This document shows, piece by piece, positions 1 to 7,669 of a stretch of DNA of 64,000 bases. Both the position numbers and the translations under genes were made by a program. Numbering within the stretch: the first letter of the stretch is position 1; each line of letters starts with the position of its first letter. The DNA comes from CAVSRC01 sp963762605 (GTDB lineage Bacteria > Pseudomonadota > Alphaproteobacteria > Rhizobiales > Kaistiaceae). The stretch spans positions 58,462-122,461 of the forward strand of contig CAVXLJ010000021.1 of NCBI GenBank assembly GCA_963762605.1, in the 5' to 3' direction. The notes below the pieces were generated by a model that was not told where the DNA came from, ran no database searches, and was given only the letters and a program-made list of their open reading frames with translations.

Positions 1-133
1 CGTCTATCCGCACCGGTACTATCCGCGCTACCGCCCGTACCCGTATTATCGCCCGTACCCGTACTATCGCCCGTACCCCTACTATCACCGCTATCCGCGC
101 TCGGGCTTCAGCTTCTATTTCGGTTGGCCGTAA
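1..133 (+). CDS. C-terminal end of a Tyr/Pro/Arg-rich protein (partial)
   Basis: The gene enters from the left edge, with the reading frame starting at base 2. The 43 visible residues are almost entirely Tyr, Pro and Arg with a few His, built on the repeated unit RPYPYY, and end in SGFSFYFGWP before TAA at 131-133. Tails of this kind are common on small exported hypothetical proteins of Rhizobiales, but nothing visible identifies a function. A terminator-like hairpin follows at 196-226, which supports the 3' end. The N-terminus, including any signal peptide, lies outside the window. Confidence 0.6.
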   Translation, partial: VYPHRYYPRYRPYPYYRPYPYYRPYPYYHRYPRSGFSFYFGWP

Positions 134-195
134 GCGAAGGCGGAACGCGGGCACGCAGGGTGCCCGCATCGAAGTCGGCGTTCGCTGAGCACAAG

Positions 196-226
196 GGGAG
201 CTGCTTGTCAGGCGGCTCCCTTTTCG
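196..226 (+). terminator. Rho-independent terminator
   Basis: GGGAGC at 196-201 pairs with GCTCCC at 215-220 across a 13-base loop. TTTTCGTTT follows directly. It lies 62 bases after the stop of the partial Tyr/Pro-rich gene. Confidence 0.6.
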
Positions 227-308
227 TTTGGTGTGACCGCGTGCGGCGAGGGCATGCGCATCGATCGATCCGGCGCGTCGCTGATGGCGGCGACGCGGCG
301 AAAGCGAC

Positions 309-1100
309 TCACTTGAAGAGCTTCGGCAGCTTCAGCGTCGGGAACTTCAGCTTCGGTGTGAGCGCCTTCAGCGTCCGCGTAGCCGTCGTCGCGGTGTCGC
401 CGAGATAGCGCGCGACAATTTTTGTTTCGCCGCGCAGCGCCGGCACCAGCAGGCGCTGATCGTCGATGAAGGGAAGTGCCACCTTCATCGGGATGCCGCC
501 GAAGAGGGCTCCGTCCCACTTGTCGTGCAGCGAGAAGATGCCGTCGACACTCATGGTCAGGAAGCGTCCGATGATGTTGTGCAGGCGACAGGCGCCGGCC
601 AGCGGACACACCTCGACGGCGCCGTTGATCATGGCGACGGCAAGCTCGCCGGTGTCGCCGACATAGAGGTCGAAGGCGGTGCCGCGCACGCCGATGGTGG
701 CCGTCGGCGTCTTGATCTCGTAGGCATCGTGGTTGGCCTTGCCGGTGATGAAGCGGAACGAGCCGCGGGCCAGGTCGAGCACCACCTTCGATCCGGAACC
801 CTTTGGATTATATACGAAATTGTCGAGGACCACGGTCGAGCCGGGGCCGATGGCGAGCTTGGTCCGGTCACGAAATTCGAACTGGCCGATGCCGGTGGAA
901 TCGGTGGTCACGGTCTGGTTGGCGAAGATGTCGTCGCCGGTCTTCAGGATGATCGATCGACTGTCGAGCGTACCGGTCACCGACGTCGTGATCGCCGCCG
1001 CGCGTCCGATGTCGGTCGCGGCGCGCGCACCGTCGGGCAGCGACGCGACGAGCGCGAGAGCGAGCGCGCAGACGACGCTGGTCGATGGTGAGAACGGCAT
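309..1100 (-). CDS. FecR-domain exported protein
   Basis: The 263-residue protein begins MPFSPSTSVV and has a signal peptide ending near DGARA. In-frame codons continue upstream to 1211, but the ATG at 1098-1100 places the signal peptide at the N-terminus. The body matches the FecR fold: a stretch about thresholds and defaults (GDDIFANQTVTTDS), then FEFRDRTKLAIGPGSTVVLD, then GSFRFITG and TATIGVRGTAFDLYV, which is typical of the stand-alone FecR proteins of alphaproteobacteria. There is no cytoplasmic anti-sigma region and no adjacent sigma factor or TonB receptor, so an anti-sigma role as in FecR of iron uptake is unlikely. A periplasmic binding or structural role is inferred. The C-terminus is Lys/Leu-rich (LKFPTLKLPKLFK). 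Its convergent neighbour is unknown. Confidence 0.75.
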   Translation of the reverse strand: MPFSPSTSVVCALALALVASLPDGARAATDIGRAAAITTSVTGTLDSRSIILKTGDDIFANQTVTTDSTGIGQFEFRDRTKLAIGPGSTVVLDNFVYNPKGSGSKVVLDLARGSFRFITGKANHDAYEIKTPTATIGVRGTAFDLYVGDTGELAVAMINGAVEVCPLAGACRLHNIIGRFLTMSVDGIFSLHDKWDGALFGGIPMKVALPFIDDQRLLVPALRGETKIVARYLGDTATTATRTLKALTPKLKFPTLKLPKLFK

Positions 1101-1221
1101 CGGACAAACAAGCCTCTTGACGAAGTAACGCGATCGAAGTCGGCCATGATGCACTCGATCGCGATGCCATGCATGCGCAAACGACCTTCGCACAAATTTC
1201 GCCGACTTCACAATTAGCGCG

Positions 1222-1250
1222 TTGTTAACTCGGAACTTGCACTACTATGT
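1222..1250 (+). promoter_or_regulatory. Candidate sigma-70-type promoter of the Lys/Ala peptide gene
   Basis: TTGTTA at 1222-1227 and CTATGT at 1245-1250 are separated by 17 bases. They lie in a locally AT-richer segment between the divergent FecR gene and the peptide gene, 45 bases before the proposed start. This is a pattern match only. Confidence 0.35.
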
Positions 1251-1294
1251 ACGTGTGAGTCGATTCGCAACTCGTCACCGAGAGGAGAAGACCA

Positions 1295-1387
1295 TTGGCT
1301 AAGAAAGCTGTGAAGAAGGCGGTGAAGAAGCCTGCGAAGAAGGCTGCGAAGAAAAAAGCCGCCAAGAAGGTTGCGAAGAAGAAGTAG
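1295..1387 (+). CDS. 30-residue Lys/Ala-rich histone H1-like peptide, TTG start
   Basis: Reading from TTG at 1295 gives 30 codons ending in TAG at 1385-1387. The product uses only Ala, Lys, Val and Pro after the start: 16 Lys in a KKAVKKA / KKPAKKA pattern. This resembles the tails of bacterial histone H1-like and HU-tail proteins, which bind DNA through charge. A strong Shine-Dalgarno, GAGAGGAGAAG, sits at 1280-1290, and no ATG or GTG is available in frame at the right place. A promoter-like element lies upstream at 1222-1250 and a terminator downstream at 1479-1511, so the gene stands as its own unit. Whether it is translated, and its target, are unknown. The alternative is an untranslated small RNA. 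Confidence 0.55.
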   Translation: MAKKAVKKAVKKPAKKAAKKKAAKKVAKKK

Positions 1388-1392
1388 TGCAT

Positions 1393-1414
1393 GTCACCGG
1401 GCTAGCCCGGTGAC
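1393..1414. repeat. Perfect 22-bp palindrome
   Basis: GTCACCGGGCT at 1393-1403 is followed directly by its exact reverse complement AGCCCGGTGAC at 1404-1414, with no spacer. It begins 5 bases after the Lys/Ala peptide stop codon. There is no T-run, so it is not a classical terminator. It could be an mRNA 3' stabilising stem or a protein-binding site. Confidence 0.6.
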
Positions 1415-1478
1415 CAACATGAGCATCCCGCTCGCCGTCGCGGTCAGACTGACGGACCGCGCGGCGGCGGGGATCAGT

Positions 1479-1511
1479 AAAAAGGGGCATCCATGCGGTG
1501 CCCCGTTTTTA
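1479..1511 (+). terminator. Rho-independent terminator
   Basis: GGGGCA at 1484-1489 pairs with TGCCCC at 1499-1504. The stem is flanked by A5 on the left and by GTTTTT on the right, so it could work for the plus-strand peptide gene and also shield the opposite strand. Confidence 0.7.
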
Positions 1512-1580
1512 TTTCTCCCCTCGCACATCGCAGCGAACGACGCACGTCACGCATTCACGCGTGGCGATGACGACGCGCAT

Positions 1581-2933
1581 TCACATCATGTGGCGCATGT
1601 CGGCTGCGAAGGTCGGGAAGGCATAGACCATGTCGCCGAAGTCGGCGGTGGTGATGCCGTGGCGCATGGCCAGCGCAAAGATGTGGATCAGCTCCTCGCC
1701 GCCATGGCCGACGATGTGAGCGCCCAGAATCCGCCCGCTTTCGCGCTCGCTGATGACCTTGGCCCAGGCTACGGATTCGGCGAAAGTCCGCCCGGAAAGC
1801 CACTCGCGCATGTCGCTGATGGTGACGTGGACGTCTAGGCCACGGTCGTGGGCGTCCTCTTCGGTGAGGCCGACGCTGGCCACGGCGGGAATGGTGTAGA
1901 GGCAATAGGGGATCGCCGCGTAGTCGGGCCGGTGCTTCGGCCCGTCGACGATGTTGTGGCCGACGAGGTGGCCCTCATAGGTGGCCAGTGGCGAGAGCTG
2001 CGGGCTGTCGGCGAGCGCGTCGCCAACGATCCACACCGCCTTGTTCGACGTCGAGCGCAGGTGGTCGTCGTGCAGCAGGCGGCCGTGGTCGAGCGCGACT
2101 TCACCGGAATCGAGGTCGAGGCCCTCGGTGTTGGCGATGCGGCCGGCGCCGTTCACCACCCGGTCGGCGTCGATCGTGCGTTCCATGCCGTCCTCCTCGA
2201 AGGTCACGCGCAGACGGTCGCCGACCGATGCGATCGCTTTCACGCTGATGCTGCCGCGTATGTCGATGCCGAGGCGGCGGGTCTCTTCCACGATCTGGCC
2301 GACGGCGTCGGCGTCGTGGCGGGGGAGGAAGCGGCCGCCGGCCTGCAGGATGGTGACGCGGGTGCCGGCGCGGGCATAGACGTGGCCGAACTCGAAGGCG
2401 ATGACGCCGCCGCCGACGAAGACCACGTCGCGCGGCTGCTCCGGCTCGCTGAGCACGTCGTCCGACGTGATCATCAGCTCGGCGCCGGGAAAGGTGAGCG
2501 GGCGCGGCCGCGATCCGGTGGCGATCACGATGTGCCCGGCCTCGTAGATATGGCCGCCCGCCCTGACCGCATTGGGCGTGACGAAATGGCCGTGGGCGCG
2601 CACCAGATGTACGCCGCGCTTTTCCATCGCCGTGGCGAGGGCGCCCGGTATGCCGGCAATCATCTGTTTCTCGCGCGCGATCAGCGCCGCCCAGTCGAGG
2701 TGCGCCGGTGCGACGTCGATGTGATGGGCGCCGGCGCGGGCGATGGTGTCGAGCGCGTGCGCCGCGGCCACCAGCACCTTCTTCGGCGTGCAGCCGCGGT
2801 TCGAGCAGGTGCCGCCAAGCTCGTCCGGCTCCAGCATGGCGACCTTGAGGCCGGCGTGGCGCGTCGGTACCGTCACCCCCATGCCACCATTGCCGCCGCC
2901 GATGATCACGACGTCGTAGCTGTGGCTCGCCAT
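1581..2933 (-). CDS. Class I FAD/NAD(P) disulfide oxidoreductase (glutathione/mycothione reductase-like)
   Basis: The protein has 450 residues. The N-terminal FAD-binding motif VIIGGGNGGMG is followed by the redox pair in GGTCSNRGCTPKK (Cys-x4-Cys, the class I arrangement). A second nucleotide-binding motif VVFVGGGVIAFEFG lies near residue 170, and the FAD-contact segment AVWIVGDA precedes the dimerisation domain. The ATG at 2931-2933 is chosen because GGGGAGG lies 7 bases upstream. The family reduces disulfides (glutathione, mycothiol, lipoamide) with NAD(P)H. In the C-terminal active-site motif the usual His-Pro-Thr-x-x-Glu reads FPTFAAD, so the proton-relay His and Glu are absent. This argues against classical glutathione reductase. 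The substrate is not determinable here. Confidence 0.85.
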   Translation of the reverse strand: MASHSYDVVIIGGGNGGMGVTVPTRHAGLKVAMLEPDELGGTCSNRGCTPKKVLVAAAHALDTIARAGAHHIDVAPAHLDWAALIAREKQMIAGIPGALATAMEKRGVHLVRAHGHFVTPNAVRAGGHIYEAGHIVIATGSRPRPLTFPGAELMITSDDVLSEPEQPRDVVFVGGGVIAFEFGHVYARAGTRVTILQAGGRFLPRHDADAVGQIVEETRRLGIDIRGSISVKAIASVGDRLRVTFEEDGMERTIDADRVVNGAGRIANTEGLDLDSGEVALDHGRLLHDDHLRSTSNKAVWIVGDALADSPQLSPLATYEGHLVGHNIVDGPKHRPDYAAIPYCLYTIPAVASVGLTEEDAHDRGLDVHVTISDMREWLSGRTFAESVAWAKVISERESGRILGAHIVGHGGEELIHIFALAMRHGITTADFGDMVYAFPTFAADMRHMM

Positions 2934-3094
2934 GTCACGTCCTCCCCTTTTTAACGGTTTCCGCGCGAGATTATGCGAGCGGCGGGCCGGCCGCCCCACA
3001 CAATACGGTTACACGGTGTTGATGCAGATCAGCGTACCGCCCGGCGTATTCCGTTCATTGTCGAGCAGGGCGCGAAACCCCGAGGCATATGGCC

Positions 3095-3673
3095 ATGAAC
3101 AGATTGCTGCGTTCCGTCGCTCTGGCGGCCCTCTTCGTTTTCGGTTCCATCGTATTGGCGGCGGCGGCGCCGACGACGGTGACGGTCAGGCTGCTGGACA
3201 GTTCCATCATGGGACAGGGCGGCGGGCCGCGCGGCAACGGTTATGGAATGATGGGCCGGGGCGGCGGCTTCGGCATGATGGGCCAAGGTCAGGGCTACGG
3301 CCGGGGCATGATGGGCGGCCGCGGCGGCTACGGCCGCGGTGCGATGGGCCAGGGCATGATGGCGATCCGCACAGACCGGAACTCGGTCGAGGCGGGCGCC
3401 GTGACCTTCGACGTCACCAATTGGTCGCGCGACCTGATCCACGAGATGCTGGTGGTCGCCGTTGCCAATCCCGACGTCCAGCTTCCCTATGACAGCAGCG
3501 CCCAGCGCATCATCGAGGACAAGATCGATTCGCTCGGCGAAACCGAGGAGATGCAGCCCGGAGCGTTCAAGGCGCTGACCCTCGATCTCAAGCCCGGTAC
3601 CTACTTGCTCATCTGCAACGTTGCCGGCCACTACGCCGCCGGCATGTGGACCGTGCTGACGGTCACGCAATAG
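3095..3673 (+). CDS. Cupredoxin (blue-copper, sulfocyanin-like) with a Met/Gly-rich insert
   Basis: The protein has 192 residues and a signal peptide (LLRSVALAALFVFGSIVLAAAA). Residues 39-89 are a low-complexity segment of Gly, Met, Arg and Gln with ten Met, mostly in MM pairs. The C-terminal half is a cupredoxin fold: His116 in LIHEML, then Cys174, His179 and Met184 in CNVAGHYAAGM. These are the four type-1 copper ligands in the expected order. The start at 3095 is preferred over ATG 3089 because CGAGG lies 9 bases before it. The protein is probably a periplasmic electron carrier or copper-binding protein, and the Met pairs could bind additional Cu(I). HemG-like flavodoxin follows 51 bases downstream on the same strand, a possible two-gene unit. 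Confidence 0.8.
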   Translation: MNRLLRSVALAALFVFGSIVLAAAAPTTVTVRLLDSSIMGQGGGPRGNGYGMMGRGGGFGMMGQGQGYGRGMMGGRGGYGRGAMGQGMMAIRTDRNSVEAGAVTFDVTNWSRDLIHEMLVVAVANPDVQLPYDSSAQRIIEDKIDSLGETEEMQPGAFKALTLDLKPGTYLLICNVAGHYAAGMWTVLTVTQ

Positions 3674-3724
3674 AAGCGGGCCCCGCCGGGGGGCCTGTCC
3701 GGCGGTGGTCGAAGGACGCGTTTC

Positions 3725-4264
3725 ATGGATGTGTTCTATGCCTCGCACTTCGGACACACCGAGCGGATCGCCCGCCGGCTGGCGAGCCTGATCGGCGCCG
3801 CCGGCATGGCCGCGCGCGCCTGCGACCTCGCCCGCGACTATCCGGATGCGGAACGGATCCGCGCGCCGGATCCCTGCGTGCTGATCGCTGCCATCCGCTA
3901 TGGCGTGCACATGCCGCGCGCGCGCCGGCTTCTGAAGGCGATCGCGCCCTTGACGCCGGAGAAGCCGCTGATCCTTCTCTCGGTCAATCTGACGGCCCGC
4001 AAGGAGGGGAAGAGCGACGCCGAGGGCAACGTCTATCTACGCAAGTGGATCGCCCGGTCGGGTGCCCGTCCGCTGCTGGCCGAAGCGATCGCCGGCAATC
4101 TCGACTATCCGCGCTACAACCTCTTCGACCGCAACGCGATCCGCCTGATCATGAGCATCTCCGGCGGCCCGACCGACGGGACGTCGGTCGTCGACTACAC
4201 GCCGTGGGATCGTCTGCCGGCGCTTGCCGAAAGAATTGTCGCGGCGGTGGCGCCGACCCGCTGA
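3725..4264 (+). CDS. hemG: HemG-like flavodoxin-domain protein (menaquinone-dependent protoporphyrinogen oxidase family)
   Basis: The protein has 179 residues, the same length as enterobacterial HemG. It has the flavodoxin phosphate-loop pattern at the very N-terminus (YASHFGHTERIA) and family blocks IRYGVH, SVNLTARKEGK, NLDYPRYNLFDRNAIRLIM and SGGPTDG. The family oxidises protoporphyrinogen IX to protoporphyrin IX using quinone, with FMN. Most alphaproteobacteria are believed to use HemJ for this step, so an extra flavodoxin-quinone role is possible. It follows a cupredoxin gene on the same strand and converges with the DUF1501 gene 9 bases away. The family call is firm, but the in vivo reaction is inferred. 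Confidence 0.8.
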   Translation: MDVFYASHFGHTERIARRLASLIGAAGMAARACDLARDYPDAERIRAPDPCVLIAAIRYGVHMPRARRLLKAIAPLTPEKPLILLSVNLTARKEGKSDAEGNVYLRKWIARSGARPLLAEAIAGNLDYPRYNLFDRNAIRLIMSISGGPTDGTSVVDYTPWDRLPALAERIVAAVAPTR

Positions 4265-4273
4265 CCCCGTCGC

Positions 4274-5521
4274 TCAGGCGATGAGACCGTCGAGCGGCTT
4301 CACCGCCGTGCTGTCCGGGAACACCGTGGTCGCCAGCGCTCGTTCCGAAACGCCGAGATGGTCGCGCAAGACGCCTTTGAGCACGGCGCGCAGGTCGGTG
4401 GTCGGCGCAAGATCGCGCTGCTGATAGAGCTGCTGCGGCTTCAGACCGGGCCAGTCTGCGACGACGCGGCCGCCCTTGACGGCGCCGCCGATCAGGAACG
4501 CGGTCGTCGCCGTGCCGTGATCGGTGCCCTCGGTGCCGTTGATGTGCGCGGTGCGCCCGAATTCGGTCATCAGCACGATCGCCGTGTCCTTCCACACCGG
4601 CTTCATCGAATCGGTGAGCGCCGCCATGGCGCCGTCGAGCGCGCCGAGCAGGGTGGCCAGCCGCCCCTTGTCGGCGCCTTCTGCGGCATGGGTGTCCCAG
4701 CCGTCATAGCTGATGGCGGCAAGCCGCGGCCCGGCATTGTCGGAAAGCAGGCGCCCGGCACCGGCCGCCAGCGATGCGAATGCGGCTTCGATGCCGTGTC
4801 CCGGCGCCGACTTGGCGCCGCCCTTGCCCATCATCAGGTCGTCGCCGGCAGCGAGCTTGTCGACGCCGATGCCGGCGGCGAGAACCTGGGCAAGCTGCTT
4901 GTCGGTCTCGCCGTAGAGCGCCATCAGCCGCTGCAAGGTGTCGGAACCGGCGGGGCGGAAATTCGGCGGGGTCCAGGTGAGGATCGGCGCCGGCCCGCGC
5001 AGGATCAGCGGTACGGTGGGGCTGACGGCAAGGCCGGCACTGCGGTGCACCGCCGCACCGGCGGGCAGGATCTGCGCGACACGGTTGAGCCAGCCGGTGG
5101 TCGAGGCACGCGGCGCCGTCATGCCGGTCTCGAGCACGTCCTGCCCGTCGAAGTGCGAGCGCTCGCGATAGGCGGTGGCGGCGGCATGGACGACCAGCGC
5201 TTGGCCCTGCTGATAGGCGGCGTGCAGCCTGGGCATTGCCTGGTTGAGGCCGAAGAAGGAATCGAGCGCCAGCGTCGGCTCCAGCCCGGCGGTGCCGATG
5301 GCGAGGTCGCCGCGGATGGCGGCGTAGTCGGGATCGCCGACAGGCGGCACGGCCGCCAGCCCGTCCATGGCGCCGCGCAGGATGACGACGACCAGGCGCG
5401 GGTCGCGTGTGCCGGCGGCGGAGGCGAGCCTGGGCATGTTGGCCCAGGCGACGACGGCGCCGGCTGAAGTGAGGAAGACGCGGCGGGTCGGGCGGCGGAG
5501 TGTCTCATCGATCGGGGGCAT
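4274..5521 (-). CDS. DUF1501 family Tat-exported protein
   Basis: The protein has 415 residues. It opens with a twin-arginine-like signal: RRPTRRVFLTSAG, a hydrophobic stretch and a cleavage region near RLASAAG. Family blocks include VVVILRGAMDGLAAV, HRSAGLAVSP, GWDTHAAEG, MTEFGRTAHING and a TDHGTAT motif. These resemble the alkaline-phosphatase/sulfatase-like fold, but the substrate of DUF1501 proteins is not established. The DUF1800 gene ends 5 bases upstream of this start on the same strand, so they are co-transcribed, which is the usual pairing. It ends 9 bases from the convergent hemG-like gene. Confidence 0.85.
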   Translation of the reverse strand: MPPIDETLRRPTRRVFLTSAGAVVAWANMPRLASAAGTRDPRLVVVILRGAMDGLAAVPPVGDPDYAAIRGDLAIGTAGLEPTLALDSFFGLNQAMPRLHAAYQQGQALVVHAAATAYRERSHFDGQDVLETGMTAPRASTTGWLNRVAQILPAGAAVHRSAGLAVSPTVPLILRGPAPILTWTPPNFRPAGSDTLQRLMALYGETDKQLAQVLAAGIGVDKLAAGDDLMMGKGGAKSAPGHGIEAAFASLAAGAGRLLSDNAGPRLAAISYDGWDTHAAEGADKGRLATLLGALDGAMAALTDSMKPVWKDTAIVLMTEFGRTAHINGTEGTDHGTATTAFLIGGAVKGGRVVADWPGLKPQQLYQQRDLAPTTDLRAVLKGVLRDHLGVSERALATTVFPDSTAVKPLDGLIA

Positions 5522-5526
5522 GGGCG

Positions 5527-6909
5527 TCAGGTCCGCTGGAATTCGGGGCTCATGAGAAGCAGGGCGAAGGCCTGTGCCTTCGATTCGGCACGGGCGATCG
5601 CTTGGCTGGTCTGCGGCGACAGGCGTTCGGCAAGCAGGTCGGCGGTGAGCTCGTTCGGCTGCAGGTCCGGCGCCGCGCGCTGGGCAAGAAGCTCAGCCGC
5701 GTCGAGCCGGCTGGTCATGGCGTCGGGCGCCATCCACATGGCGTCGCTGGGGTCGTAGCCGGCCGGCGAACCGGGGTTCCACGGCAGCTCGCCGAGGCTT
5801 CTCAGGATGCGCAGCGCCAAAGCCGGCTGCGGCCGGGCGTCGAGCGCGCGCATGGAAGCCCACAGGAACTGCTGCGGCGTGCGGAACTTGCCGGGCTCGC
5901 TCCACAACTCGGGGCTCATGACCAGCGTGCGCGACAGGCTGAGGAGATCGCCGCCGCTGTCGGTGAAGTCGCTCGCCAGGCGGTCGATGAGCGTCTTCGG
6001 CGGGTCGTCGGAGACGAAGGCCTTGGCCAGTTTGGTGGCGATGTGGCGGGCGGTCGCCGGCTTTGCCGCGAGATCGGCGATGGCGGCGATGCCCTGCTGC
6101 TCGCCGGGCTCCGCATAGACCTTGCCCATCACCGTTTGCGGTCCCGGTTCGTGGGCGGCGGCGCGGAACACGAAGCTGCCGGCCTCGGTGCCGCCTCGAC
6201 TGTCATAGGCGAAGGTCCAGCCGGTGAGGATCTTGGCGAGCGCGATCACGTCGGCCTGGGTGTAGCCGCCGTTCACGCCGATGGTGTGCAGCTCCATGAG
6301 CTCGCGCCCGAGATTCTCGTTGAGGCCGCGCTTGAGCCGCTTGCCGATCGGCGAGCCGGGGCCGATCGAGACGTTGTTGTTGAGATAAGCGAGCATCGCC
6401 GGGTGGCGGGTGGCGGCGAACAGCATGTCCTCGAAGCGGCCGAGGACGTGGGGGCGGATCGCCTCGCGCTCGAAGGCGCCGACCAGCGTGCGCTCGATCT
6501 CGCCGACGCTGATGCCGATGGCGAAGTGGTTGGTCCAGAAGGCGGTGAGCCGTTCGACATAGCCGATGTCGGCTTGTGCGACGCGGTCGAGGCGGGCGGC
6601 GAACTCGGCATCATAGATGCGCTGCGGCGCCGCCTTCTCCATCCGCGGCTTGGCCGGCGCATCGGCCGGGGCCGCCATCGCCATCAGCTTGGGCGCCGCG
6701 TCACGGGCCTTCTTGCGCTCCATCTGCAATTGGCGGAGTGCGGTCAGAGCCGCGGCAGATGTCGGCAGGTCCGGCCCGGCGAGCAGGGCGGTTTCCGGTT
6801 GCAGTTCGTCGATCAGGGCTCTCTGCGGATCGGCAGCAATGCGGTCCGTGTCGCCGGGACGCGGGCCAAGGCCGAAACGGGCGAGCGCCAGCGCGGCGCC
6901 TTCGGGCAT
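5527..6909 (-). CDS. DUF1800 family protein
   Basis: The protein has 460 residues. It starts MPEGAALALARFGLG, the typical N-terminal block of DUF1800, and continues with FWTNHFAIGIS, DMLFAATRHPAMLAYL, NENLGRELMELHTIGVNGGYTQADV and ILTGWTFAYD, all characteristic. ATG 6909 is favoured over GTG 6927 because GAGGA lies 6 bases upstream. The family is almost always encoded next to a DUF1501 gene, as here, and the pair is thought to act on or at the cell surface, but no biochemical activity is established. A Lys/Ala/Pro-rich linker at about residues 65-85 separates the first helix region from the core. Confidence 0.85.
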   Translation of the reverse strand: MPEGAALALARFGLGPRPGDTDRIAADPQRALIDELQPETALLAGPDLPTSAAALTALRQLQMERKKARDAAPKLMAMAAPADAPAKPRMEKAAPQRIYDAEFAARLDRVAQADIGYVERLTAFWTNHFAIGISVGEIERTLVGAFEREAIRPHVLGRFEDMLFAATRHPAMLAYLNNNVSIGPGSPIGKRLKRGLNENLGRELMELHTIGVNGGYTQADVIALAKILTGWTFAYDSRGGTEAGSFVFRAAAHEPGPQTVMGKVYAEPGEQQGIAAIADLAAKPATARHIATKLAKAFVSDDPPKTLIDRLASDFTDSGGDLLSLSRTLVMSPELWSEPGKFRTPQQFLWASMRALDARPQPALALRILRSLGELPWNPGSPAGYDPSDAMWMAPDAMTSRLDAAELLAQRAAPDLQPNELTADLLAERLSPQTSQAIARAESKAQAFALLLMSPEFQRT

Positions 6910-7061
6910 GGTTTCCTCATCATTCACCCGTCGCCCGTCACCCCGGCCACCATGCCGGACGGCCGTGCTTCACGCGCGGCGCGCGCAAGATGTCGGACCA
7001 CATCGTGGCGTTCGTGTGGCTGAGCTGAACTGCCTGCCTTGGCACCGCCGCGATGGCCGCG

Positions 7062-7532
7062 TCACGCGATCGGCATATAGATCTCGGTCAGCAGGTCCGC
7101 CTCGGGCGTCTTGTCCGGATCGCTGACATAGACCTCCCAGGCGGCGGCGGGCATCGCCATGCCGGCCTTCTTCAGATGGGCTTCGAGCTTGCCGTAGGTG
7201 TCGCCGAGCTTCGGATAGGGCCCGTGATGGACCGCCTTCAGCGCCTTGCCCGATGGCGTCTGGCCGGCATGCACCTCGCCGGTCGCCTTGGTCGTGTCGC
7301 GCGATGCAACCGGGACGCCGACATCGACCGTCATCCGCCCGGCGCCTTCGTCCCAGTCGTGATAGACGGCGAGCGGCGGGCCGGCTGGTGTGACACCGCT
7401 CCTGCCGAGAAAGGCCCCGATGGCGCTGAAGGCTTCTCCCATGGTCGCGGCGACGTCCTTCGGGTTCATGCCGGTGGAGCGGGTGACGTAGAGCATCGGC
7501 CGGGTCTCGGCCTCGACCGTCTCGATGAGCAT
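7062..7532 (-). CDS. GyrI-like / AraC effector-binding-domain protein
   Basis: The protein has 156 residues and consists of a single GyrI-like small-molecule-binding domain. It starts with the short strand IETVEAETRPMLYVTRST, has a central PLAVYHDWDEGAGRMTVDVG block that fits the family's strand-turn-strand, and ends with AWEVYVSDPDKTP...TEIYMPI, the usual closing strand. No DNA-binding domain is present, so it is a stand-alone ligand binder or possibly a cyclopropane-like hydrolase, not a transcription factor. The start is supported by GGGGAGG 7 bases upstream. It is monocistronic, 152 bases from the DUF1800 gene and facing the same way. Confidence 0.8.
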   Translation of the reverse strand: MLIETVEAETRPMLYVTRSTGMNPKDVAATMGEAFSAIGAFLGRSGVTPAGPPLAVYHDWDEGAGRMTVDVGVPVASRDTTKATGEVHAGQTPSGKALKAVHHGPYPKLGDTYGKLEAHLKKAGMAMPAAAWEVYVSDPDKTPEADLLTEIYMPIA

Positions 7533-7669
7533 GGCTCACCTCCCCTGTGCCGTGGCTTGCCTTTGGCATGTGAGGCGCGCCGCGGCCGGGCGCAAAATGG
7601 CCTGATGCCGCATCCTTCGAGCCATTCCAAGAGCGAGCGCAGGGCAGCCTGGCCGCGCCGCCCCGCCGC

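Noticed and set aside
5500..7023. 507-codon plus-strand frame opposite DUF1800
   Set aside because: Antisense shadow with low-complexity sequence; DUF1800 on the other strand has many family motifs.
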